Shown here one piece after another: positions 1 through 6,107 of a stretch of 12,068 bases of DNA. The DNA lies in NCBI GenBank assembly GCA_964471535.1, contig CAYYHA010000113.1:1-12068 (forward strand). The letters are read 5' to 3'. A program made the position numbers and the translations under genes. The notes under the pieces were generated by a model that was given only the letters and a program-made list of their open reading frames with translations, did no database searches and was not told the origin of the DNA. The DNA comes from CAYYHA01 sp964471535 (GTDB taxonomy: Bacteria > Myxococcota > Myxococcia > SLRQ01). Numbering within the stretch: position 1 is the first letter of the stretch; every line of letters begins with the position of its first letter.

Positions 1-795
1 CCCCACCGGAGGCGGAGGCTGCGCCGGCGGAGGGAAGCGAGCGCTGGGGCCTCCTCACAAGGGGAGCGCGCCTCGCCCGCGGCGGGCACGGCCGGGGCAG
101 GACAGAAAGAGAGCGCAGGCGCGGCGCCAGCGGCGAGGCCACCCTCCGCGGGTGGGGCGGCGCCGGCTTCGACGCAGGCGAAGGCCGCCGCGCCAGCTTC
201 CGTGAAGAAGACGCCGGCTCCCGCCAGGACCTCGAGTGCACACAGCCGCAGCAAGCGACGCGGGGGCGCGAGCCGAGGTGCGCCGCGGGCCACGCGGGAT
301 CGAAAGAGTGTGGCGAGCGCCGCGCCCGAACGCGCGCGTGGCCGCAAGAAGTCGGACCTCGACGACCTCTTCAACGACGATGGCGACGACCTAGAGGACG
401 AACTCTTTGGCTCGAGTTCGTCGAGCAAGCACGGCGGCCGCCCGCGGGGCGGCAGCGGGCGTTCCGGCAGCAGGCCGGCCCGCTACATCCCTCCGCCGGC
501 CGGAGCGAAGAAGGACCTGCCCAAGTCGCTCGGCAAGGGCGACGTCCTGCAGGTCGTCGCCCAAAACAAGAGTGCCCTGAAGCGATGCACGAGCAAGGGC
601 GCCGGCGCCCACGGGAAGCTGGTGATGGCCTGGCGAATCCTTCCGAGCGGCCGCGTGACCGGGGTCCGCTGCGTGACGCGGGAGTTTCAGAGTTCGCCCG
701 TCTGCGCCTGCCTGAAGTCCACGATCAAGAAGTTCAAGTTCCCCCCGTATGGGGGGCCGCAGATGCCGCCCATCGAGTTTCCGTTCAGCTTCTAG
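1..795 (+). CDS. AgmX/PglI C-terminal (TonB-C-like) domain protein, 5' partial
   Basis: The reading frame is open from base 1 to the TAG at 793-795, with no convincing start inside the window, so I treat the gene as cut by the left edge; the GTG at 202 is the only alternative and has no clear ribosome site. The visible 264 residues begin with an Ala/Pro/Lys/Arg-rich linker, then a very acidic patch (about residues 118-136), a serine run, a Gly/Arg-rich stretch, and a folded domain from about residue 172 to the end. That domain has the pattern of the AgmX/PglI C-terminal family: an ALKRC helix, G-K-L-V-M-x-W-x-I-x-P-S-G-R-V strands, a Cys-containing helix (VCACLK), then FKFPPYGG and a PFSF end. 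In myxobacteria such domains end envelope or gliding-motility proteins and resemble the TonB C-terminus. A role in periplasmic contact is inferred; the partner is unknown. A hairpin follows 19 bases after the stop. Confidence 0.8.
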   Translation, partial: PHRRRRLRRRREASAGASSQGERASPAAGTAGAGQKESAGAAPAARPPSAGGAAPASTQAKAAAPASVKKTPAPARTSSAHSRSKRRGGASRGAPRATRDRKSVASAAPERARGRKKSDLDDLFNDDGDDLEDELFGSSSSSKHGGRPRGGSGRSGSRPARYIPPPAGAKKDLPKSLGKGDVLQVVAQNKSALKRCTSKGAGAHGKLVMAWRILPSGRVTGVRCVTREFQSSPVCACLKSTIKKFKFPPYGGPQMPPIEFPFSF

Positions 796-814
796 GATCG
801 CGCCCCGTGTCGTG

Positions 815-834
815 GTGCCGGTGCGGGCCGGCAC
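815..834 (+). terminator. GC-rich hairpin after the AgmX-domain gene
   Basis: A perfect 7-bp inverted repeat, GTGCCGG and CCGGCAC, with a 6-base loop (TGCGGG), begins 19 bases after the stop codon at 795. No T-tract follows, so it is only a candidate intrinsic terminator or 3'-end-stabilising structure. Confidence 0.4.
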
Positions 835-882
835 TGCCGGGCAAGGAACGGGCCGCGCGCTCGCTCCTGCGGCACCTCAGCT

Positions 883-908
883 TAGGCGCGCTCACTAGGC
901 GCGCTCAC
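883..908. repeat. Two perfect tandem copies of a 13-base unit
   Basis: The unit TAGGCGCGCTCAC occurs at 883-895 and again directly at 896-908 with no mismatch. It lies in the non-coding spacer between convergent genes. With only two copies it is most simply a slippage duplication. Confidence 0.7.
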
Positions 909-1051
909 CTCGTGCGTCCCGCGCGCCTCCGCACGATGGGAGCACCGTGGCCCCGCGGCACCTGCCCGACCGCGCAGCCACGGCAGCTACGAACACCTCC
1001 GGGACGAACGCCCCGCGTCCGCGAGAGACGTCGGGGCGCTTGACGGAAGCG

Positions 1052-1078
1052 GCGGCGGGGCCCTCCATGCCCCACCGC
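1052..1078 (-). terminator. Imperfect hairpin after the lipoprotein gene
   Basis: Bases 1057-1061 (GGGGC) pair with 1069-1073 (GCCCC) around a 7-base loop. After one A/C mismatch the stem continues with four more pairs (1052-1055 with 1075-1078). It starts 26 bases beyond the minus-strand stop at 1104. There is no T-tract on the minus strand, so the terminator call is tentative. Confidence 0.3.
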
Positions 1079-1103
1079 GGGACGGGGAAGGCCCCCCGCG
1101 CGC

Positions 1104-2135
1104 TCACGGCGCGATCGGCAGCACCAAGACCGCGTCCGGCAGGTTGGGGTTCGGCATGTAGCCCTGGTCCAGGCAGGCCTCGTAATTGGTGGGGATGGTG
1201 GAGCAGTCGGGCACCAGATAGCCGCTCCGGATCGGCACCGGCGTGTAGTTGGGATCCCCGAGGCCCGCCTGGTACACGTTCCGTCCCCCGCACAGGGGCC
1301 CGTTCTCCTCCTTGAACTGCAGCAGGCTGGAGAGGAAGGGCTCCGGTGGAACGGAGCGCGGGTCGGCGGAGTTGCTCGCGATGGGGATGGTGCCATCGGT
1401 GTTCCCACCGGGCAGCACGTAGCCCCGAACCGTGAAGCCGTCGTACCAGAAGGGATCGAGGGTGGGCGGGTCCTGTGTATGCCGCGCCAGCGTCACCGAG
1501 GGATCGACGATCTCCACCACCCAGACGCGGTTGGTGTACTCGAGGAGGATGCCCGTCGTGTCGTCGGCGGCCGCGGCGAGGATCGTGGCCTCCGACTTCA
1601 GCGTGTCGGGCACGTAGCCGGCATTGGGCGGCAGATCGACGATCACCTCCTGGTAGAACGGCGTGTAAGGGTTCGCATCGGGGGGCGCCGAGACCACCGG
1701 TGTGCCCAACTCCACCGTTCCCTCGAAGAAGCGGTAGATCTTGTTGACAGGGATCGTCCCCACGTCGGGGAAGATGTCGCCCGGCTGGGCCATGTCGTTG
1801 ACCGGCGTGGCCAGCCAGTACTTGACCGGCTGGTCGTCTGCCCAGGCATCGATGAGCGGCACCTGACCGTCGTGGTTCTGCGCCTTGTCGGGGATGCCGT
1901 CGTCGTTGGTGTCGAGGAAGAGCAGGGGGTAGCTGCTCGAATCGTAGTTTCCGAGGTCGTTGTCCGAGTAGGCGTTCGGGTTGCAGGTGCCGGTCTCCCG
2001 GCACGTGGCACCGCCGCCCCCGCCGTCCCCGCTCCCGCCGTCGTTTCCGCCGGTGGGCACGTCGCAGCTCGATCCCATCGTGCCCACGGCGAGGCCAGAG
2101 ACGAAGAGCCCCACGAGTGCAAGCTTCAGGCGCAT
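1104..2135 (-). CDS. Putative lipoprotein with a calcium-loop motif, unknown function
   Basis: This encodes 343 residues. The ATG at 2135 is chosen because GGAGGG sits 6 bases upstream and the protein then begins with a compact lipoprotein signal: MRLK, a hydrophobic stretch, and GSSC with the lipidated Cys at residue 24. Longer in-frame starts (2150, 2447) add only atypical sequence. A Gly/Asp/Ser-rich tether (about 27-44) follows, then a region with Cys45 and Cys51. Residues 75-83 (DTNDDGIPD) match the DxNxDGxxD calcium loop seen in thrombospondin type-3 and dockerin-like repeats. The remaining 250 residues look beta-rich, with three further cysteines near the C-terminus. I do not recognise the family. 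Asp at +2 after the lipid Cys would mean inner-membrane retention by the E. coli rule, which may not hold here. It is convergent with the gene to its left and divergent from the FHA gene. Confidence 0.85.
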   Translation of the reverse strand: MRLKLALVGLFVSGLAVGTMGSSCDVPTGGNDGGSGDGGGGGATCRETGTCNPNAYSDNDLGNYDSSSYPLLFLDTNDDGIPDKAQNHDGQVPLIDAWADDQPVKYWLATPVNDMAQPGDIFPDVGTIPVNKIYRFFEGTVELGTPVVSAPPDANPYTPFYQEVIVDLPPNAGYVPDTLKSEATILAAAADDTTGILLEYTNRVWVVEIVDPSVTLARHTQDPPTLDPFWYDGFTVRGYVLPGGNTDGTIPIASNSADPRSVPPEPFLSSLLQFKEENGPLCGGRNVYQAGLGDPNYTPVPIRSGYLVPDCSTIPTNYEACLDQGYMPNPNLPDAVLVLPIAP

Positions 2136-2141
2136 GTCGTT

Positions 2142-2147
2142 CCCTCC
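2142..2147 (-). promoter_or_regulatory. Strong ribosome binding site fixing the lipoprotein start
   Basis: On the minus strand GGAGGG lies 6 bases before the ATG at 2135. No site of this quality precedes the longer alternative starts, and the protein from 2135 begins directly with a signal peptide. Confidence 0.8.
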
Positions 2148-2161
2148 CATTGTGCAAGCTT

Positions 2162-2189
2162 GCCGAAGCAGCGCCGGCGATGCTTCGGC
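2162..2189 (-). promoter_or_regulatory. 9-bp inverted repeat upstream of the lipoprotein gene
   Basis: GCCGAAGCA (2162-2170) and TGCTTCGGC (2181-2189) are exact reverse complements around a 10-base spacer that itself contains the palindrome CGCCGGCG. The near edge is 26 bases upstream of the ATG at 2135, so it could be a leader hairpin or an operator dyad for that gene. Function is inferred from position only. Confidence 0.45.
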
Positions 2190-2270
2190 CGAATCGCGTT
2201 CTTCACCTATTACCGCGTCTCGGCGCGTCAAGCGAGGCCTTGGGAGCGCCTTGGGCGGCCAGTTGCCCGC

Positions 2271-2299
2271 TTGACACGGCGCATCGTGCTCCGTACCGT
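2271..2299 (+). promoter_or_regulatory. Sigma-70-like promoter for the FHA/cNMP operon
   Basis: A consensus -35 TTGACA (2271-2276) is followed after exactly 17 bases by TACCGT (2294-2299), which fits the TAnnnT form of -10 boxes in GC-rich genomes. The predicted start near 2306 would give a leader of about 224 bases before the ATG at 2530. Confidence 0.5.
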
Positions 2300-2307
2300 G
2301 ATCACGG
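2296..2307. promoter_or_regulatory. 12-bp palindrome over the -10/+1 region, candidate operator
   Basis: CCGTGATCACGG is a perfect palindrome that overlaps most of the predicted -10 box and the predicted transcription start. That is a classic place for a repressor to block RNA polymerase. No repressor gene is nearby, so the binding protein is unknown. Confidence 0.4.
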
Positions 2308-2474
2308 CGTGTCGCTTGAGACCGGGCGGGTGCCAACGCCTCGACAGGACGCCTCGAGGAAAGGACGGCCGGCGGGCGAAGCGCACCCCATGGGCGCAAG
2401 CGACGGGCGTGAGCGGCGCCCCTGGGCGAGACGGCGAGAATCGGCACGGCGAAATCGAAACGTTCCTAGCCATC

Positions 2475-2490
2475 GGGGCCCATGGGCCCC
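2475..2490. repeat. 16-bp perfect palindrome around an upstream ATG
   Basis: GGGGCCCATGGGCCCC is a perfect palindrome and in RNA could fold as a 6-bp G/C stem with loop CATG. A second palindrome, GCCCCCGGGGGC (2486-2497), overlaps it. The in-frame ATG at 2482 sits in this loop with no ribosome site upstream, which argues for the ATG at 2530 as the true start of the FHA gene. Confidence 0.6.
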
Positions 2491-2529
2491 CGGGGGCTCG
2501 AGACGAGCCACGAGGACATCCACCGAAGT

Positions 2530-4605
2530 ATGGCGAACTCGAACTGGGCAGACGATCGCACGGATCCTGGTGTGGACGTGGAGGCCGCCGGCGATCTCGA
2601 CGAGATCGAAGAGATCTCCGCGGAGGAGCTGGCGGCGCAGCAGGGCCGGGCGGTCTCGGTGAAGCCGGGGAAGAAGATCACCCTGGGCTCGCCGACGGGC
2701 GTTCCCCCGCCGGCCGACAAGACCCGCGTCGCCTCCATCGATGAGATCAAACCGCCCCCCCCTGCGGCCGGGGCAGATCCCGCGGCTGCCGACGCCACGG
2801 TCATCACCTCCTCGCCTGTGGCCGATCCGGCCAGCGCCGATGCCACGATGATCACCGCCAACCCGCTCGAGTCGGCGCCGCCGGCCCCGGTGCGCGGGCG
2901 GCTCATCGTCGAGGTCGGCAAGGAGGTGGGCAAGGTCGTCGAGCTCCGTGATGGCCAGCTGGTGATCGGCCGCAACCGCGAGGCCGATCTGATGCTCCTC
3001 GACATCCAGGTCTCACGGCGGCACGCCGAACTCGTCGTCGATACCAACGGCGTACTCCTCCGCGATCTGGGCAGCGGCAACGGCACCCAGGTCAACGGCG
3101 AGGACGTGCAGGAGACCCGGCTGGTGCACGGGGACCGCGTGCAGGTCGGGGATCATGTGCTGCGCTTCGAGGAGGAGGGAACCATCGCCAAGACCCTCGC
3201 TCCCGTCACCCGCACCCGCAAGGGCGGGGTGCCCGCGCCTGCGAGCGGCGTACCGGCGGCGCCGGTACCAGGGATCGTGGCGGCACGGAGGGCGCGGCGA
3301 CGCGGGGGAGACCCGAAGAAGAAGAAGCTCGTGATCGCCGCTGCGGCGGTGGTGGCGGTGCTGCTGGTCGCTGTGGTGGCGAAGGTGGCCCTCGGCCCCG
3401 CCAAGCCAGCGAAGCCTGCGGGTCCGCCCCCTGCCGTCGTGGCGAAGAAGCTCTTCGACGAGGGCATGGTCCACTTCCGCGCCGGTGAGTACGCCGATGC
3501 ACTCGCACAGTTTGAGGCTGCCGTAGCGGCCGACTCGCTCAACGACGACTACAAGCGGTACCTGGAGGCGGCCAAGCGGGAGGTTGCGGCGACCGAGGCG
3601 CTCGAGTCGGGGCGCAAGCTCCTCGCCGCGGGCGACTACAAGGCGGCGCGGCAGCAGTTCGCGCGGGTCGATGCGCAGAGCCTCCGCTACGAAGAGGCGC
3701 AGAATGCCGTCGAGGAGGCCAATGTCGCGGAAGCCACAGCGTCGGTGAACGAGGCGAAGCGCATCCTCGGGGAGCTGCCCGAGGCGGAGACCCTCAAGAC
3801 CACCTCCGAGGTCGAGGGCGCGCTCACGCGCCTCGAACCGGCCGAGGCGGCCCTGCATCATGCGCTCGAGGTGGTACCCGACTTCCAGCTCGCCAAGGAC
3901 GGACTCGACCAGGCGACCGAGCTTCGCGACGGGTATCAGCAGCGCATCGACGATCTCCGGCGCTTCGCCCAGATGTCCGCCAAGGAGCGGGCCAGGATGC
4001 GCCAGCGAGAGCTCGCAGCGGCGATCCGCAGGGAACTGCGCAAGGGCCAGCAGCCCTTCGACGCGGGGGACTTCCACGGCGCGAAGCAGGCCTTCGAAGC
4101 CATCGCGCAGTCGAGCCAGTACAAGCAGGCGCGCTCCAGCGCCAAGAAGGCGCTCGCCGCGCTGAAGAAGTTCGTCCCCGCCTACAAGCGCGGGATGCAG
4201 CTGGCGAAAGCACGTGACTTCTCCAATGCTGCAGCGCAGCTGCAGGTGGCCGCTCGCGCGGCGAAGCAGATCAGCCCCGGCGGTGCAAAGTACAACGAGG
4301 TGGTCAAGACCTTGACCAACATGCTCTTCATGCAGGGGCGTGTCGCCTTCAACGCGAACAACTACGTGGGCGCGTACAAGGCGTGGTCGAAGGCGGCTGC
4401 CTTCGATCCGAACCACAAGCCGGTGGCCGATGGGCTCGCCGACCTCGAGAAGAAGGCGGAGACGCTCTACCTCGAGGGATACACGCAAAAGTCGCTGAAC
4501 CCGCAAGGGGCCATCCAGAAGTGGAAGCTCGTTCTGGCCATGACTCCGCCGGGCAGCGACGTGCACAACAAGGCGCAGCGACAGCTCGCCAAGATGGGCC
4601 AGTAG
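2530..4605 (+). CDS. FHA domain, single membrane helix and TPR-region protein
   Basis: This encodes 691 residues from ATG 2530 (ATG 2482, 16 residues longer, is possible). Residues 1-120 are acidic and Pro/Ala-rich and carry three D-x-T-x-[VI] sites at Thr65, Thr90 and Thr106. An FHA domain follows (about 123-215) with the phosphothreonine-binding signature intact: IGR at 146-148, SRRH at 162-165, and GSGNGTQVNG at 181-190. A basic segment (RRARRRGG then KKKK) precedes one hydrophobic helix (about 267-288). By the positive-inside rule the FHA half is cytoplasmic and the rest periplasmic. From about 305 to the end are TPR-like helical repeats, with a charged, possibly coiled-coil stretch near 464-500. 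FHA domains bind phosphothreonine, so a Ser/Thr kinase signal is expected. The cNMP-domain gene follows after 57 bases, suggesting an operon. The specific process is unknown. Confidence 0.9.
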   Translation: MANSNWADDRTDPGVDVEAAGDLDEIEEISAEELAAQQGRAVSVKPGKKITLGSPTGVPPPADKTRVASIDEIKPPPPAAGADPAAADATVITSSPVADPASADATMITANPLESAPPAPVRGRLIVEVGKEVGKVVELRDGQLVIGRNREADLMLLDIQVSRRHAELVVDTNGVLLRDLGSGNGTQVNGEDVQETRLVHGDRVQVGDHVLRFEEEGTIAKTLAPVTRTRKGGVPAPASGVPAAPVPGIVAARRARRRGGDPKKKKLVIAAAAVVAVLLVAVVAKVALGPAKPAKPAGPPPAVVAKKLFDEGMVHFRAGEYADALAQFEAAVAADSLNDDYKRYLEAAKREVAATEALESGRKLLAAGDYKAARQQFARVDAQSLRYEEAQNAVEEANVAEATASVNEAKRILGELPEAETLKTTSEVEGALTRLEPAEAALHHALEVVPDFQLAKDGLDQATELRDGYQQRIDDLRRFAQMSAKERARMRQRELAAAIRRELRKGQQPFDAGDFHGAKQAFEAIAQSSQYKQARSSAKKALAALKKFVPAYKRGMQLAKARDFSNAAAQLQVAARAAKQISPGGAKYNEVVKTLTNMLFMQGRVAFNANNYVGAYKAWSKAAAFDPNHKPVADGLADLEKKAETLYLEGYTQKSLNPQGAIQKWKLVLAMTPPGSDVHNKAQRQLAKMGQ

Positions 4606-4651
4606 GGGAGCGGTCGCTCCAGAGGCCGCCGGCGGCGGGCCGAGCGGCGAC

Positions 4652-4659
4652 GAGGAAGG
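4652..4659 (+). promoter_or_regulatory. Ribosome binding site of the TPR/cNMP gene
   Basis: GAGGAAGG ends 3 bases before the ATG at 4663, with its GAGGA core 6 bases away. It supports this start and independent translation within the operon. Confidence 0.65.
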
Positions 4660-4662
4660 TGC

Positions 4663-6006
4663 ATGAGCACAGAGCGTGCCATCTCGGCGCTGCGCCGGAA
4701 GGGTGAGACGGCCTTTGGTGAGGAGGCATGGGAACAGGCCCTCGCCTACTACGCAGAGCTGGTCCGTCTGCAGCCCGGCGATCACCTCGCCCGTTTCCGC
4801 GCCGCGCGATGTCTCCTCGCCCTAGGCGAGCAAGAGCGGGCGATCACGGCCTACCACGCGGCTGCAGAAGGCTTGCTGCGCAAGGGCTATTTGCTTTCGG
4901 CCATGGCCGCGGCGAAGGAGGCGCTGCGGATCAACCCAGTGGAGAAGCGGGTGAAGGACACACTGGCGCGCATCCACGCCAAGGCAGAGCGACAGGCCCA
5001 CGGCCGCACGCCCGTCCCGCCCCCCCTGCCGACGCCCGTCCTCGGCTCCGAGGTGGACGTATGGGAGGCGCTGACCAACCTCTCCGGGGCAGAGCTCGTC
5101 GAGAAGGCGATGGAAGTGCTCGCACGGCCGCCGGACTCCTCCGGTGCGACGGATCCGGGCCTGCGGCCACCGCTGCCCCTCTTCGCCGATCTCGATCGGG
5201 ATGCCTTCATCGAGGTGGTGCAGAAGATGAGCCTCGTCGAATACCTGAAGGACGAGGTGATCATCGAGCAGGGAAAGCCGGGGGATGCGCTCTACGTGAT
5301 CTGCGCTGGCGGTGCCCGCGTGGTGCAGACGCGTGAGGACGGCAGCACCGTGGAACTGGCGCGGGTGCCCGGGGGCACGCTGCTGGGCGAGATGGCTCTG
5401 CTCACCGAAGCGCCGCGCACCGCCTCGGTCATCGCTGACCGCCCCAGCGAGGTCTTCATCCTCCACCGCAGGGATCTGGAGGAGATCTCGAAGGCCTTCC
5501 CGAAGGTCCCGGCACAGCTCGTGGAGTTCTGCCGCCGCCGCCTCCTCTCCAATCTGGTGAACACCTCGCCCCTCTTCGCGCCGCTCGATCCGCAGCAGCG
5601 ACTCGAGGTCTTGGAAAAGTTCCGTTCGAAGGTCTACCGGGCCGGTGAGGTGCTGGTGGAAGAGGGGCAGCCGGGGACGGGGCTCCACGTGATCCTGACG
5701 GGGGAGGTTCAGGTGACCCGGCGCGATCCCTCCGGTGAGCCGGTGGTGCTCGCCACCCTCCGCGAGGGTGACGTCCTCGGGGAGATCTCGCTCATCCGGG
5801 ACGTCCCGGCGACCGCCACCGTCACCGCGCTGCGCCGCACGGCGACCGTGGTCCTGAGCCCCGAGGCCTTCGCCCACCTCATCGCCGACCACGCGGTGGT
5901 GCGCGAGTACCTGCAGGGCCTCTCGGAGGACCGCCTCGAGCGGAGTGCCGCCGCGCTCGCCGCCGATGCCGAGGAACTCTCCGACGAGGATCTGGTGGTC
6001 CTCTAG
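4663..6006 (+). CDS. TPR protein with two cyclic-nucleotide-binding domains
   Basis: This encodes 447 residues. The N-terminal ~105 residues are TPR-like helix pairs, followed by a Pro-rich linker. Two cyclic-nucleotide-binding (CAP_ED) domains come next, at about 173-290 and 303-425. The first has a complete phosphate-binding cassette: GEMAL at 242-246 and P251-R252-T253-A254. The second reads GEISL at 373-377 and P382-A383-T384-A385, so the Arg that contacts the cyclic phosphate is replaced by Ala. No helix-turn-helix, kinase or channel segment is attached, so this is not a CRP-type regulator; it resembles a sensor or adaptor that binds partners through TPRs. The tail is acidic and ends DLVVL. 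No signal peptide or membrane helix is seen, so it should be cytoplasmic, on the same side as the FHA domain of its operon partner. Ligand (cAMP, cGMP or other) cannot be told from sequence. Confidence 0.93.
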   Translation: MSTERAISALRRKGETAFGEEAWEQALAYYAELVRLQPGDHLARFRAARCLLALGEQERAITAYHAAAEGLLRKGYLLSAMAAAKEALRINPVEKRVKDTLARIHAKAERQAHGRTPVPPPLPTPVLGSEVDVWEALTNLSGAELVEKAMEVLARPPDSSGATDPGLRPPLPLFADLDRDAFIEVVQKMSLVEYLKDEVIIEQGKPGDALYVICAGGARVVQTREDGSTVELARVPGGTLLGEMALLTEAPRTASVIADRPSEVFILHRRDLEEISKAFPKVPAQLVEFCRRRLLSNLVNTSPLFAPLDPQQRLEVLEKFRSKVYRAGEVLVEEGQPGTGLHVILTGEVQVTRRDPSGEPVVLATLREGDVLGEISLIRDVPATATVTALRRTATVVLSPEAFAHLIADHAVVREYLQGLSEDRLERSAAALAADAEELSDEDLVVL

Positions 6007-6016
6007 TGCGGCGCGG

Positions 6017-6045
6017 CGAGTCGGCGCGGCGGTCCGCTCGACTCG
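6017..6045 (+). terminator. Strong hairpin after the cNMP-domain gene
   Basis: CGAGTCG (6017-6023) pairs with CGACTCG (6039-6045). Inside, a G-T pair and GCGG/CCGC (6026-6029 with 6034-6037) extend the stem to about 12 pairs with one bulged C and a four-base loop. It begins 11 bases after the stop at 6006. No T-tract follows. Confidence 0.5.
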
Positions 6046-6082
6046 GCTGAAGGCGAGCTGTCCCGGAGCGGCGCGGCGCGCC

Positions 6083-6101
6083 CCCGTCTGCGCCAGGCGG
6101 G
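6083..6101 (-). terminator. Hairpin after the secreted-protein gene
   Basis: CCCGTCTG (6083-6090) pairs with CAGGCGGG (6094-6101), eight pairs with one G-T wobble and a 3-base loop. On the minus strand it starts 7 bases beyond the stop at 6108. With 6017-6045 it forms back-to-back hairpins in a 101-base convergent spacer. No T-tract is seen on either strand. Confidence 0.45.
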
Positions 6102-6107
6102 CGCGGC

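Larger units (their letters stand above)
796..1103. other. 308-base gene-free spacer between convergent genes
   Basis: No credible gene lies here. Open frames that cross this stretch are extensions of antisense shadows and lack family-like protein sequence. It holds a hairpin near each end (815-834 and 1052-1078), facing the two convergent genes, and a short tandem repeat at 883-908. The rest appears to be plain GC-rich spacer. Confidence 0.6.
2136..2529. other. 394-base divergent intergenic region with promoter and dyads
   Basis: This separates the minus-strand lipoprotein gene from the plus-strand FHA gene. It holds a 9-bp inverted repeat (2162-2189), a sigma-70-like plus-strand promoter (2271-2299), a 12-bp palindrome over its -10/+1 region (2296-2307), and a 16-bp palindrome (2475-2490). 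I found no small gene, tRNA, or GEMM riboswitch-like core in the long leader. A clean minus-strand promoter was not found. Confidence 0.6.

Noticed and set aside
2207..2231. Minus-strand TTGACG and TAATAG as a promoter for the lipoprotein gene
   Set aside because: The spacing is only 13 bases, too short for a sigma-70 promoter. No better pair was found, so this promoter stays unassigned.
2306..2529. Cyclic di-GMP (GEMM) riboswitch in the long leader of the FHA gene
   Set aside because: I could not find the conserved GCAAACC and GGGACGCAAAGCC cores.
1479..2744. Long plus-strand open frame opposite the lipoprotein gene
   Set aside because: Its protein is Arg/His/Gly-rich without any family pattern. 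The minus-strand frame has a ribosome site, lipoprotein signal and calcium-loop motif.
3013..4785. 590-codon minus-strand open frame opposite the FHA/TPR gene
   Set aside because: It is an antisense shadow caused by high GC. The plus frame has clear FHA signatures and TPRs.
4663..6006. CRP/FNR-type transcription factor
   Set aside because: There are two cyclic-nucleotide domains but no helix-turn-helix after either one; the C-terminus is a short acidic tail.
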